Assembly: GCF_003992595.1 (NCBI RefSeq)
Contig: NZ_RZNA01000003.1
Span: forward strand, 186,001-250,000
DNA length: 64,000 bases
Reading direction: 5' to 3'
Source of the DNA: Flagellimonas oceanensis
GTDB lineage: Bacteria > Bacteroidota > Bacteroidia > Flavobacteriales > Flavobacteriaceae
The notes below the pieces were generated by a model. It saw only the letters and a list, made by a program, of their open reading frames with translations, did not search any database and was not told where the DNA came from. Of this stretch, positions 52,832 through 61,492 are shown piece by piece; positions within the stretch are counted from its first letter, which is position 1, and the number at the start of each line of letters is the position of its first letter. Made by a program: the position numbers and the translations under genes.

Positions 52832-54044
52832 AAAAGTGCACGTCCACCTGTAAACGATAAATTAATGTATCGAACCCCTCAACTTTGTTCAAATAGCTCA
52901 AATCGGTTTGCACTTTTAGTTTGTGGCCCACAATATATTTCGATAGCCCTGCGGTATATTGTGTTTCTGGATTTTTTCCAGTGATATCGTGGTCCAGTTT
53001 TATATGGGTATATCTCGCTGAAACTTCCCAATTGTTTTTGAAAAGATAGCCGGATTGAAGGTTAAGCCCATTCCCCACTTGTACAACAGCTCCTGTTTCG
53101 GTATTGTCCGAGTGCACGGCTATTGGATTGTCAGCATCACGATAAGCATATTCCCCCATGAAGGAAAAACCATTGTACTTAAACATCAAATCCATAAAAA
53201 AGGTGGAAATGTTGGTTTTGTGGAACCCTGTGTCATTGAACATATACTTGCCCATATTGCTCCGTGTTTTTACCGCATTGTTGTTTAGGTCGTATGTGAC
53301 TCCAAACATTAACTTGGGGGTCTCTTCCCGGTCCAAGTCGCCAGCCTTATAATCCCCTTTTTTGGTAAACTTTCCAAATGGCAATAGTTCCAGTCTTGTG
53401 GTATATTGGTGTCCACCTAAATTACCTTCGGTAACATTCCTTCCTTCTCCCTGTGAAAGGGCGAATTTTTCCCGAACCAAGAATCCATTGCCCAGATAAA
53501 AGTGGTGCCTAAGTTGAAACCCCATGTCCCTATCAATGTTGAAATTGCTGTTCAAAAGCGACCGGTCTACCTGTTGAAGGTTACCTGATGAGATGACCCT
53601 CTCGATATTGCCAGGTAATTTTGTCTGTCCGAACCAAAGTTCAAAGTTTTGGTAAAAGTTCCACATTACCACCGCATCCAAAATGTACCTTGGCGTGTTC
53701 CCCGTAAATTCCGAGCTCCCTGAAATGTCCCTGTTGGACAGCCCAAGCTCTATTTTATACTTTAATTTAGGGGAATAGGCGAAACCATTGAATTTAAGTC
53801 GAGCCCGTCTGACCAAAAAATTTTGTTCGGAATCGACCAAGTTGTTCTTCGCATCATCAGTCCAACTGAAATTGGACAATAGCTGTATCCTTAACCCCAT
53901 TTTCATGGACCAAGTGCTATCTCTCCCAACCATGTTCAGTAATCCATTGCCAAACTTTGTCGGGGATATTTCTTGCGTATAGGAAAATTGTGTGCAAACG
54001 AATAGAAAGAAAGACCCCAGAAGGGCTAACTTTTTGATGTCCAT
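52830..54044 (-). CDS. Outer-membrane porin, phosphate-selective O/P type
   Basis: A 404-residue beta-barrel with a signal peptide (about 1-23, ending FSYTQ). The barrel pattern is seen in many alternating strands, e.g. MKMGLRIQLLSNFSWTD, FLVRRARLKFNGFAYSPKLKYKIELGLSN, and the terminal FDTLIYRLQVDVHF ending in aromatic Phe. FLVRRARLKFNG is typical of the phosphate-selective porin O and P family. With the PiT gene 72 bp downstream it likely forms a phosphate entry route through both membranes. Confidence 0.9.
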   Translation of the reverse strand: MDIKKLALLGSFFLFVCTQFSYTQEISPTKFGNGLLNMVGRDSTWSMKMGLRIQLLSNFSWTDDAKNNLVDSEQNFLVRRARLKFNGFAYSPKLKYKIELGLSNRDISGSSEFTGNTPRYILDAVVMWNFYQNFELWFGQTKLPGNIERVISSGNLQQVDRSLLNSNFNIDRDMGFQLRHHFYLGNGFLVREKFALSQGEGRNVTEGNLGGHQYTTRLELLPFGKFTKKGDYKAGDLDREETPKLMFGVTYDLNNNAVKTRSNMGKYMFNDTGFHKTNISTFFMDLMFKYNGFSFMGEYAYRDADNPIAVHSDNTETGAVVQVGNGLNLQSGYLFKNNWEVSARYTHIKLDHDITGKNPETQYTAGLSKYIVGHKLKVQTDLSYLNKVEGFDTLIYRLQVDVHF

Positions 54045-54087
54045 TACGGTACTAGTTTTTGTCGCTGCAAATAACCGTACCCAATGT

Positions 54088-54116
54088 TAAGATAACATTT
54101 CCTGTATGTTATCTTA
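54088..54116. promoter_or_regulatory. Inverted repeat ahead of the porin gene
   Basis: TAAGATAACAT and ATGTTATCTTA are exact 11-bp complements around TTCCTGT, 44 bp upstream of the porin start. A third related sequence, ATGTTATTTT, follows at 54120. This could be the operator for phosphate control; the function is an inference. Confidence 0.45.
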
Positions 54117-54121
54117 TGTAT

Positions 54122-54161
54122 GTTATTTTATAAAAATGGCTACCTTTTTAAGGGTAGCCAT
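54122..54161 (-). terminator. Terminator-like hairpin facing left between dgt and porin
   Basis: ATGGCTACC (54136-54144) pairs with GGTAGCCAT (54153-54161). Read leftward it is followed by TTTTATAAAAT. No known leftward gene ends here, except the 12-codon ORF at 54189-54227. Confidence 0.6.
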
Positions 54162-54188
54162 CAGATTTCAAAGAATAGTCGACAAAAA

Positions 54189-54227
54189 CTAATATCCGTA
54201 TAGAAATCTGTGCCAAAAATGGACCAT
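54189..54227 (-). CDS. Possible 12-residue aromatic peptide ORF
   Basis: An ATG-to-TAG ORF encoding MVHFWHRFLYGY lies 28 bp before a leftward terminator. Five of its 12 residues are aromatic and it holds two His. Such a short ORF may be chance, but the terminator behind it suggests a separate small transcript. I know no family that it belongs to. Confidence 0.25.
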   Translation of the reverse strand: MVHFWHRFLYGY

Positions 54228-54346
54228 GGAAATTTCTTTACTGTAATTTTAAGTTTAAGTAATTATTAAGCATTGTTTGATGAGCAGGTGCTTGGTTTTC
54301 TTGGTGTTTACCAAAGCTTAGGCGTATATTGCACCAATAGTTGAAT

Positions 54347-55705
54347 ATGAACTGGGAGCAATTACTTTCTTTAAAACGACATGGGGATACCGGAAAACGG
54401 TTACGAAAGGAACAGAACGAGACCCGCCTTGGGTTCGAAGTGGACTACGACCGGATTGTCTTTTCGTCCGCCTTTAGGAGTTTACAGGACAAGACCCAAG
54501 TATTTCCCATGCCCATTGCCGTGGGTTCACAGAAGAATTTTGTACATACCCGACTGACCCATAGTATGGAAGTTTCTGTAGTGGGAAGAAGCTTGGGGCG
54601 TATTGCAGGCCAACAGATTTTGACCAAATATCCGTTTTTGTCCGAGGTCCATGGGCATCATTTCAACGATTTTGGTGCTATCGTGGCCGCTGCAGCGCTG
54701 GCCCACGATATTGGGAACCCTCCATTCGGGCACAGTGGGGAAAAGGCTATCGGGAATTATTTCAGACAAGGTAAAGGGAAATTCCATGAAGATGCCCTTA
54801 CCCCGGAAGAATACCAAGACCTGATCGACTTTGAAGGCAATGCCAACGGTTTCAAGCTTTTGACCGAATCCAGGGAAGGAGTACCGGGGGGATTACGCTT
54901 GAGCTACGCCACTTTGGGTGCGTTTATAAAATACCCGAAAGGGTCTTTGCCCAAAAAGCCGTCCAAGAACATAGCCGATAAAAAGTTTGGGTTTTTTCAG
55001 TCTGAAAAAGAGTTTTTCAAGGAACTCGTGGAAGAAATTGGCTTGTTGCCCAATCCGAATCATCCGGAAACTGGATTTTTGAGACATCCTTTGACCTATT
55101 TGGTCGAGGCCGCAGATGATATTTGCTATACCATCATCGATTTTGAGGATGGCATCAATTTGGGATTGATACCTGAAGAGTATGCCTTGGAATATCTCAT
55201 CAATTTGGTAAAGGATAATATCAATACCAAAAAATACAGTGCCATGACCACCTCGAGCGACCGGTTGAGTTATTTGAGGGCGCTTGCCATCAGTACCTTG
55301 ATAGGTGATGCAGTGGATGTTTTTGTGAAGAACGAAGAAAAGATTCTTAAGGGCGGGTTCGATGCATCGTTGCTTGACAAGGGGAAGTATACGGCACAGG
55401 TGGAGGATATCATCAAATTGAGTGTGGAGAAAATTTATCAATCCACAGAGGTAATCGATAAAGAATTGGCAGGATACCGAATCATTTCGGATTTGTTGGA
55501 GATGTTCACTTCTGCCCTGATCAATGTAAAGGAGGGGAGTGATACCAATTATGACCGATTGCTCATCAAAAGCTTACCTGAAAACTATAGGGATACGGAT
55601 ACCTCGATCTATAAAATATTGTTGAACACCAGTTGTTTTGTAGCTAGTCTATCCGATAGTGCAGCAGTGCACATCCATGATAAATTAACGGGGCGAAATA
55701 TCTAA
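54347..55705 (+). CDS. dgt: dNTP triphosphohydrolase (dGTPase)
   Basis: A 452-residue HD-domain enzyme that splits dGTP (or dNTPs) into deoxynucleoside and triphosphate. Family motifs are SAFRSLQDKTQVFP and HTRLTHSMEVSVVGRSLG near the N-terminus, and the HD motif AHDIGNPPFGHSGE. The later AADDICYTIIDFEDG carries the second Asp pair. I start at ATG 54347 instead of TTG 54341, two codons upstream. It overlaps the convergent DUF3078 gene by 4 bp at the stops. Confidence 0.95.
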   Translation: MNWEQLLSLKRHGDTGKRLRKEQNETRLGFEVDYDRIVFSSAFRSLQDKTQVFPMPIAVGSQKNFVHTRLTHSMEVSVVGRSLGRIAGQQILTKYPFLSEVHGHHFNDFGAIVAAAALAHDIGNPPFGHSGEKAIGNYFRQGKGKFHEDALTPEEYQDLIDFEGNANGFKLLTESREGVPGGLRLSYATLGAFIKYPKGSLPKKPSKNIADKKFGFFQSEKEFFKELVEEIGLLPNPNHPETGFLRHPLTYLVEAADDICYTIIDFEDGINLGLIPEEYALEYLINLVKDNINTKKYSAMTTSSDRLSYLRALAISTLIGDAVDVFVKNEEKILKGGFDASLLDKGKYTAQVEDIIKLSVEKIYQSTEVIDKELAGYRIISDLLEMFTSALINVKEGSDTNYDRLLIKSLPENYRDTDTSIYKILLNTSCFVASLSDSAAVHIHDKLTGRNI

Positions 55706-56760
55706 AATGAGTAGAGTAGTCCCACCCCGAGCAACTGTTTGAACTGTATTTTGGCCACACCAGGATTGATTACCGTGCCGTCCTCAGCAAGCTCCTCATC
55801 GAACTTGATATCATCATCAAAGATGATGTGGGTACCGATGCTGGCATTGAGATATTCGTTTACCTTAAGGTTGAAATTCAATTCCCAGTCCACATCTATG
55901 TTCCCGAAACTACGTACATAATCGGTGTATAGATTCAGGCGGTGGTTCATGAGTACATTCCTCGCAATTTCGGTCTCCCAAGTATTGGTGATCAAAAAAC
56001 CAAGTTCCAAAAACACCCTTTTGCCTTCTTCCACACCAAATGCCCCTTGATTGGACAGTACTTCATCCAAAACAAAAGTGGATTTCATCGTGGCCGGTGA
56101 GATATATAGATTGAATTGGTCTTTAGGGGGAAGGTAGGAGGTACCGACACCGACAAACAAATATCCTGGCGCCATGAACCTCGAAATCGGTGTTTCCCGG
56201 TCAGGATATTTATAACCATTGGAAAACTGGGTTCTTATATTGGCCTTTACCGAATAGTACCAATTGGTAATGGTGTCTTTTCTAAAACTGAGGGTGGTGG
56301 ACAATCGAATCTGGTCGTCCGTTTTCCGAAGCTTTCGTCCCTCCTGTGCGTTGAGTCCGTACCTGAGTTGTGCCTCATTGTTCCAACTTAAATAGCGAAA
56401 CTTATAATTTCGGGTAAAATCGGCGCTCGCAAGTGCCGATACTGAGTTATCCCCCCCTGCGTTCCAGTTGACAAAGGAAACCTCGCTGATGTTAAGTCCA
56501 AATCTGTTGACTTTTTTCCAAAACGATGTGGGCTTGAACCTTTTGTACCAAACACTCAAAGGCTTTACCCTGTTCAATACGGTACGGGGATCGGTCAATT
56601 TTGCATTTCTCGTAAGGTATTTGAGCTTTACATCTTTGATGCGGATGATTTTAAAGTCGCCATCGGTACTATCGATTTCAAAAGCTTTTAATTGCGTTAT
56701 CTGGGCATTGGCAGATAGAAAAACGGTAAGGAATAGAATTAAAAAACAATTTATTCGCAT
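55702..56760 (-). CDS. DUF3078 outer-membrane-type protein
   Basis: A 352-residue exported protein (signal about 1-19, ending LSANA) of the DUF3078 family. The body has the alternating hydrophobic pattern of a beta-barrel (NEAQLRYGLNAQEGRKL, WYYSVKANIRTQFSNGY, PGYLFVGVGTSYLPPKDQF, and LLGVGLLYSF at the end). The terminal Phe fits outer-membrane insertion. No function is known. It overlaps the dxs stop by 10 bp, so the two are probably co-transcribed. Confidence 0.88.
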   Translation of the reverse strand: MRINCFLILFLTVFLSANAQITQLKAFEIDSTDGDFKIIRIKDVKLKYLTRNAKLTDPRTVLNRVKPLSVWYKRFKPTSFWKKVNRFGLNISEVSFVNWNAGGDNSVSALASADFTRNYKFRYLSWNNEAQLRYGLNAQEGRKLRKTDDQIRLSTTLSFRKDTITNWYYSVKANIRTQFSNGYKYPDRETPISRFMAPGYLFVGVGTSYLPPKDQFNLYISPATMKSTFVLDEVLSNQGAFGVEEGKRVFLELGFLITNTWETEIARNVLMNHRLNLYTDYVRSFGNIDVDWELNFNLKVNEYLNASIGTHIIFDDDIKFDEELAEDGTVINPGVAKIQFKQLLGVGLLYSF

Positions 56761-58529
56761 TGGTTCAAGGTTGATTGTATATATGAATGTATGGTATCAA
56801 AATCTATACCAGCCAGTTTATGGGTCTCTGGGATTGTTCCGTGTTCCACAAATTTATCGGGCACTCCGAATATTTCAATAGGTTTCGATATTCCCTCTTC
56901 GTTGGCGAATTCCAAAACCGCAGACCCAAAACCACCTGTTTTAGTACCATCCTCCACGGTTATGATGTGCTTGTACTGGCCAAAAATAGCACGTAGGGCA
57001 TTTTTATCCAACGGTTTTACAAAGCGCATGTCGTAATGCCCGACTTTTTCGGGGGCATCTAATTGTTTGATGAGTTTTTCAACATCATTTCCTATATGGC
57101 CAATGGTAAGCACGGCGATTTCAGAACCCTCCTTCAAACATCGGGAAGTTCCTATTTTGATGGACTCAACATCATTCCTCCAATCAATGGTCACACCTCG
57201 CCCTCTCGGATACCGTATGGCGATGGGCCCGTCCAGTCCCCATTGGGCAGTGTACATGATGTTTCGAAGTTCCATCTCGTTCATCGGGGCAAAAATAATG
57301 AGGTTGGGAATGCACCGCAAAAAGGCCATGTCGAAAACTCCATGGTGCGTGGGTCCATCCTGTCCTACCAGACCCGCTCTGTCCAAACAAAAAACGACGG
57401 GAAGTTGCTGTAGGGCCACATCATGTACGACCTGATCGTAGGCCCGCTGTAAAAAGGTGGAGTAAATATTGCAGAACGGGACCAAACCCTGTGTGGCCAT
57501 TCCAGCGGCCAATGTAACTGCATGCTGCTCGGCGATGCCCACATCGAATGCACGGTCGGGCATTTGGTCCATCATGAATTTAAGGGAACTACCGCTGGGC
57601 ATGGCCGGGGTAATCCCTACGATTTTTTCATTTTTCTTGGCCAATTCCACGATGGTATGACCAAATACATCTTGGTATTTCGGTGGTTGGACTTGCCCCG
57701 TTTTCTCAAATCGCTCCCCTGTGGTTTTATCAAACTTCCCTGGGGCATGGTAGACGACTTGGTCTTCCTCGGCCTGTTTTAGCCCTTTTCCTTTTGTGGT
57801 GATGATGTGGAGCAGTTTAGGTCCATCGACACCTTTCAAGCGTTCCAATTCTGCCACCAGGGCTTTTATATCATGACCATCAATTGGACCGGAATAGTTG
57901 AGATTGAGGCATTCAAAAATATTTTCGTCCTTGGCCGTGCCCAACTTTACATTGGTAAGGTATTTTTTTAATGCTCCAACACTGGGGTCAATTCCAATGG
58001 CATTGTCGTTAAGCACAATCAATGCGTTGACATTGGTCACGCCCAGATGGTTGAGTCCTTCAAAAGCCATTCCACTGGCCATGGAAGCATCACCCACTAC
58101 GGCAATATGTTGTTTGGAAAGATTTCCCTTGAGTTTGGAAGCCATGGCCATACCCAATATGGCCGAGATGGCAGTGGAGCTGTGTCCCGTTCCAAAATCG
58201 TCGTACTCGCTTTCACTACGTTTGGGAAAACCACTTATACCGCCCAATTGTCGGTTGGTTTCAAAAATTTCCTTGCGACCTGTCAGGATCTTATGACCGT
58301 AGGCCTGGTGGCCCACATCCCAGATGAGTTTATCTGTGGGTGTATTGAACACATAATGCAGGGCGATGGTAAGTTCCACAACACCCAAGCTGGCGCCTAA
58401 ATGGCCTTCTTTGGTGGAAACAATATCGATGATGAATTCCCGTAGTTCCTGGGCAAGTTTAGGCAACTCGTCCAGGCTCAATTTTTTGAGGTCTTCGGGG
58501 GATTCGATATGTGTTAAAAGTCTTTCCAA
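56751..58529 (-). CDS. dxs: 1-deoxy-D-xylulose-5-phosphate synthase
   Basis: A 592-residue thiamine-diphosphate enzyme that condenses pyruvate and glyceraldehyde 3-phosphate in the first step of the MEP isoprenoid pathway. Motifs include DVGHQAYGHKIL, GTGHSSTAISA, the ThDP-binding GDASMASGMAFEGLNHLG with DNAIGI, and IAEQHAVTLAAGMA in the central domain. The start is TTG at 58529: the preceding in-frame codon but one is a stop and no ATG is available. It overlaps DUF3078 by 10 bp. A -7 box lies at 58542-58549. Confidence 0.97.
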   Translation of the reverse strand: MERLLTHIESPEDLKKLSLDELPKLAQELREFIIDIVSTKEGHLGASLGVVELTIALHYVFNTPTDKLIWDVGHQAYGHKILTGRKEIFETNRQLGGISGFPKRSESEYDDFGTGHSSTAISAILGMAMASKLKGNLSKQHIAVVGDASMASGMAFEGLNHLGVTNVNALIVLNDNAIGIDPSVGALKKYLTNVKLGTAKDENIFECLNLNYSGPIDGHDIKALVAELERLKGVDGPKLLHIITTKGKGLKQAEEDQVVYHAPGKFDKTTGERFEKTGQVQPPKYQDVFGHTIVELAKKNEKIVGITPAMPSGSSLKFMMDQMPDRAFDVGIAEQHAVTLAAGMATQGLVPFCNIYSTFLQRAYDQVVHDVALQQLPVVFCLDRAGLVGQDGPTHHGVFDMAFLRCIPNLIIFAPMNEMELRNIMYTAQWGLDGPIAIRYPRGRGVTIDWRNDVESIKIGTSRCLKEGSEIAVLTIGHIGNDVEKLIKQLDAPEKVGHYDMRFVKPLDKNALRAIFGQYKHIITVEDGTKTGGFGSAVLEFANEEGISKPIEIFGVPDKFVEHGTIPETHKLAGIDFDTIHSYIQSTLNQCE

Positions 58530-58541
58530 TGATTAAAAAAA

Positions 58542-58549
58542 CAAAAGTA
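58542..58549 (-). promoter_or_regulatory. -7 box of dxs
   Basis: The minus strand reads TACTTTTG, a match to TAnnTTTG, only 12 bp before the TTG start. The mRNA would have a very short leader. Confidence 0.45.
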
Positions 58550-58613
58550 TCGATTCTCCCTAAAATTATTTTATGTGTAGCTTAGCAATCTGTTGAAAAA
58601 TGCCATAAAAATC

Positions 58614-59063
58614 GTGGAGAACCCCTTTGATGACAACTATTTTATGAAGAAGGCCATGCAAGAGGCGGAAATGGCCTTTGAAAATGGTGAGGTACCTGTT
58701 GGTGCTGTCATTGTGGTGAACAACAGAATCATTGGGAGGGCCCATAACCTTACAGAGCGTTTGAAGGATGTTACGGCCCATGCCGAAATGCAGGCGATTA
58801 CCGCTGCGTCCAACTTTTTGGGTGGGAAATACCTCCAAGGTTGTACGTTATACGTTACTTTGGAACCTTGCCAAATGTGTGCAGGCGCATTGTACTGGAG
58901 TCAAATTTCGAGAGTGGTCTACGGGGCGGCTGACCTAGAACGGGGGTTTAATGTGATGGGGGGACACTTGCACCCCAAAACGGAAGTGGTTGGCGGTGTA
59001 ATGGAAAAGGAGGCTTCAGAACTGCTGAAACGATTCTTTATCCAACGTAGGAACTTAAACTAA
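58614..59063 (+). CDS. tadA: tRNA-specific adenosine deaminase
   Basis: A 149-residue zinc deaminase that converts A34 to inosine in tRNA-Arg(ACG). Zinc and catalytic residues are in TAHAEMQAI (His, Glu) and EPCQMCAGAL (two Cys). The N-terminal block NPFDDNYFMKKAMQEAEMAF is typical, so I use GTG 58614 (MENPFDDNY...); TTG 58593 and ATG 58644 are alternatives. It is divergent from dxs and shares a bidirectional terminator with the cold-shock gene downstream. Confidence 0.93.
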   Translation: MENPFDDNYFMKKAMQEAEMAFENGEVPVGAVIVVNNRIIGRAHNLTERLKDVTAHAEMQAITAASNFLGGKYLQGCTLYVTLEPCQMCAGALYWSQISRVVYGAADLERGFNVMGGHLHPKTEVVGGVMEKEASELLKRFFIQRRNLN

Positions 59064-59069
59064 ACAAAA

Positions 59070-59095
59070 AACCCCGGCATTGCCGAGGTTTTCAA
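59070..59095. terminator. Bidirectional terminator between tadA and the cold-shock gene
   Basis: AACCCCGGCA and TGCCGAGGTT form a stem with one mismatch. A-rich sequence precedes it and TTTTC follows, so it can serve both convergent genes. Confidence 0.7.
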
Positions 59096-59117
59096 ATCAA
59101 ATCAAAATAAAATATTG

Positions 59118-59312
59118 TTATCCGATTACCTGCACTTGAGCGGCAACCACTCCTTTTCTTCCTTCTTCTTCGATGTATTCTACTTTGTCGCCTTCGTTCA
59201 ATTCCACTCCGTTCAATGCTGTAACATGAACAAAGATGTCTTTTCCTGTGTCGTCGTTTGTAATGAATCCATATCCTTTGGAATCATTGAAAAATTTTAC
59301 TGTACCAGTCAT
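59118..59312 (-). CDS. Cold-shock domain protein (CspA family)
   Basis: A 64-residue OB-fold RNA/DNA-binding protein. RNP1 (KGYGFIT) and RNP2 (IFVHVTAL) are intact, and the start MTGTVKFFNDSKGYGF is standard. It acts as an RNA chaperone. The minus-strand leader has TACATTCG (one mismatch to the -7 consensus) about 30 bp upstream. The unusually long 5' leader typical of E. coli cspA is not evident. Confidence 0.95.
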   Translation of the reverse strand: MTGTVKFFNDSKGYGFITNDDTGKDIFVHVTALNGVELNEGDKVEYIEEEGRKGVVAAQVQVIG

Positions 59313-59395
59313 TAAAAAATAAATAAAATGTTAAAATACGAATGTAACTTTTTTTACGGCTGCTTGAGTGAAATGAACTTTAAATCTTATGAAAA

Positions 59396-59659
59396 TTATT
59401 GATTTTCAGTCTTTTCACGCTCTTTTTCTTGCATTTTCTTAATATTTTCCTTGGTTAACATGTAATCTTTCATATTTTTTACCTTGCTTTCTTTCCAAAG
59501 GAAAAGTGGCATGGCCACCAAAAAGAGTCCTACGGTGCCTCCGCCAATGTATTTTGGGGCATTGGGATGTTCTTCCTCCAAGGATAGTCCATAAAATATC
59601 GAACCAAGGGAGGCGAGCATGATGAGGAAGACAATATACTTGAGTTTGAATTTTTTCAT
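59396..59659 (-). CDS. Small two-helix membrane protein
   Basis: An 87-residue protein with two hydrophobic helices (about 8-25 and 38-56) and a highly charged Lys/Glu-rich tail (60-87) likely to form a cytosolic helix. I do not recognise a named family. It overlaps the ClC stop by 4 bp (ATGA), so it is coupled to the chloride channel and may be an accessory part of it. Confidence 0.7.
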   Translation of the reverse strand: MKKFKLKYIVFLIMLASLGSIFYGLSLEEEHPNAPKYIGGGTVGLFLVAMPLFLWKESKVKNMKDYMLTKENIKKMQEKEREKTENQ

Positions 59660-61446
59660 TGGGTATAGTTTATCAGTTCCCTTCGATAGGCTGTGAGCAA
59701 TTTGGATTTGGACACAAAGCCTTCATATTTGCCATTTTTGAGAACGGGAAGGTTCCAGGCACCACTGTCCTGGAATTTACGCATGACATCCGACATCTTA
59801 TCGCTTTTTAGTTCAATGGTGCTCGGAGGGGTTTGCATAACATCGGTTGCCGTTACTTTTTCATACAGGGATTGGTCGAACATAATGGGACGGATATCAT
59901 CCATTAGGATGATTCCCAAAAGAGCACCGCTTTTTTCACTGACAACGGGAAATATGTTTCTTTTTGAATTGGTCACTGCCTTGTGCAGAATCTCGCCCAA
60001 TGTCATTTTTGGGTATACGGGGACAAAGTTTTTTTCTATTACCTTGTCAATTTCCATGAACATAAGGACTGCATGGTCTTTATTATGGGTTATCAGTTCG
60101 CCCTTACGGGCCAATTGCATGGCATAAACGGAGTGCGGATGTGCATATCGTGTTATGGCATAGGAAATAGCTGCCGTGAGCATCAATGGAATGAACAGTT
60201 CGTACCCCCCCGTCACTTCCGCAATCAAGAAAATAGCTGTCAATGGGGCGTGCATCACCCCTGCCATAAGCCCCGTCATTCCAACCAGGGTGAAATTACT
60301 TTCAGAAACCACATTCTTGAAAATGCCGATATGGTTGATGAACTTGGCCACGCAATTGCCCATAAGGCTCCCCATAAAAAGGGTCGGTGCAAAAATCCCC
60401 CCAACACCTCCAGCTCCGAATGTAAAGGCACTCGCCACCACTTTAAAAGCAACCAAGCCCGCTAAAAGTATGATTACGACCCACATATTGTCGAGGTCCA
60501 TATTGAAAATATTGTTACCAAGTACTGCATTGGTGTTTCCCTGTACAAGGTTGTTCATGGTATCAAACCCCTCACCGTAAAGAGGAGGTACCAAAAACAG
60601 CAATATCCCTATGCCGACACCCCCCAACAAAAGCCTCTGGACGGGAGATGAGATTTTATCAAAAAAATTTTGGATTCTTGTGTATGCTTCATAAAAATAA
60701 ATGGATGTAATCCCTCCAATGACTCCGAGAACCATATAGAAGGGAACATCGGCAATGGTAAATGCATCTACGATCTTAAAAGGCAATAGCGCATCGTTCC
60801 CAAAAAAGAAATAGGAAGTGATGATGGCGGATAGGGATGCAAGTAGCAGTGGGAGCAGGGATGCAAGTGTCAAATCCAAGCTGAAGACTTCAATGGCAAA
60901 CACTATTGCTGCGATAGGGGCCTTGAAAATTGATGACAGGGCCCCGGCTGAGGCGCAACTGATCAGCAAGATCCTAGTGGCATGGTTCAGGTGGAGCGTT
61001 TTGGCAATATTGGAACTAATGGCGGCCCCTGTTGCCACCGTTGGTCCTTCCAGCCCCACAGATCCACCAAAACCCACGGTTATGGGCGCTGTGAACAAAG
61101 ATCCCCACATTTGATGCCTGCTCATGATACCTTTTCTTTTGGAAATGGCGTAAAGTGTGGAGGGAATGCCATGGCTGACCTTTTTTCGAATTATGTACTT
61201 GATGATCAAGCTTACCAGTACCAGCCCAATAATGGGAAATAGAAAGTAGAAGGCATGGTGGTAATATTGTACCAGCTTGCCCTCCATCAGATGCTGGAAA
61301 AAGTGGGTAAGGTTTTTTAAAAGGACGGCACCGACCCCAGAGGTAAAGCCGACCAATATGCTGAGTATGGCCACAAACTGCCTATGGGAAATGTGTTTGG
61401 CCCTCCAAATCAAAAATTTTGTCAACCAAGATTTCTTGTGTCCCAT
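59656..61446 (-). CDS. ClC-family chloride channel/transporter with CBS domains
   Basis: A 596-residue membrane protein. The ion-path motif GFGGSVGLEGPT carries the gating Glu, GGVGGIFAPTLFMG is the second filter motif, and HAPLTAIFLIAEVTGGYEL the third. Two CBS domains occupy about residues 450-590. The frame is open to 61491, but the first 15 codons there lie within the aspS terminator hairpin, so I start at ATG 61446 (MGHKKSWLTKF). It is coupled to the small membrane protein downstream. Confidence 0.93.
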   Translation of the reverse strand: MGHKKSWLTKFLIWRAKHISHRQFVAILSILVGFTSGVGAVLLKNLTHFFQHLMEGKLVQYYHHAFYFLFPIIGLVLVSLIIKYIIRKKVSHGIPSTLYAISKRKGIMSRHQMWGSLFTAPITVGFGGSVGLEGPTVATGAAISSNIAKTLHLNHATRILLISCASAGALSSIFKAPIAAIVFAIEVFSLDLTLASLLPLLLASLSAIITSYFFFGNDALLPFKIVDAFTIADVPFYMVLGVIGGITSIYFYEAYTRIQNFFDKISSPVQRLLLGGVGIGILLFLVPPLYGEGFDTMNNLVQGNTNAVLGNNIFNMDLDNMWVVIILLAGLVAFKVVASAFTFGAGGVGGIFAPTLFMGSLMGNCVAKFINHIGIFKNVVSESNFTLVGMTGLMAGVMHAPLTAIFLIAEVTGGYELFIPLMLTAAISYAITRYAHPHSVYAMQLARKGELITHNKDHAVLMFMEIDKVIEKNFVPVYPKMTLGEILHKAVTNSKRNIFPVVSEKSGALLGIILMDDIRPIMFDQSLYEKVTATDVMQTPPSTIELKSDKMSDVMRKFQDSGAWNLPVLKNGKYEGFVSKSKLLTAYRRELINYTQ

Positions 61447-61456
61447 AACTGAAAAC

Positions 61457-61487
61457 ATTGAAAATCCCGCTAATGGGCGGGATTTCA
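61457..61487 (-). terminator. Hairpin terminator after aspS
   Basis: AAATCCCGC (61462-61470) and GCGGGATTT (61477-61485) form a 9-bp stem with a 6-base loop; leftward TTTTC follows. It lies 8 bp past the aspS stop and overlaps the ClC leader. Confidence 0.65.
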
Positions 61488-61492
61488 TCATA

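Larger units (their letters stand above)
54045..54346. other. 302-bp intergenic region between porin and dgt
   Basis: Contains the inverted repeat at 54088-54116, a terminator-like hairpin at 54136-54161 facing left, a 12-codon ORF at 54189-54227 on the minus strand, and probable promoter sequence for dgt (TTG at about 54310, TATATTGC at about 54325, 21 bp apart). Confidence 0.5.
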
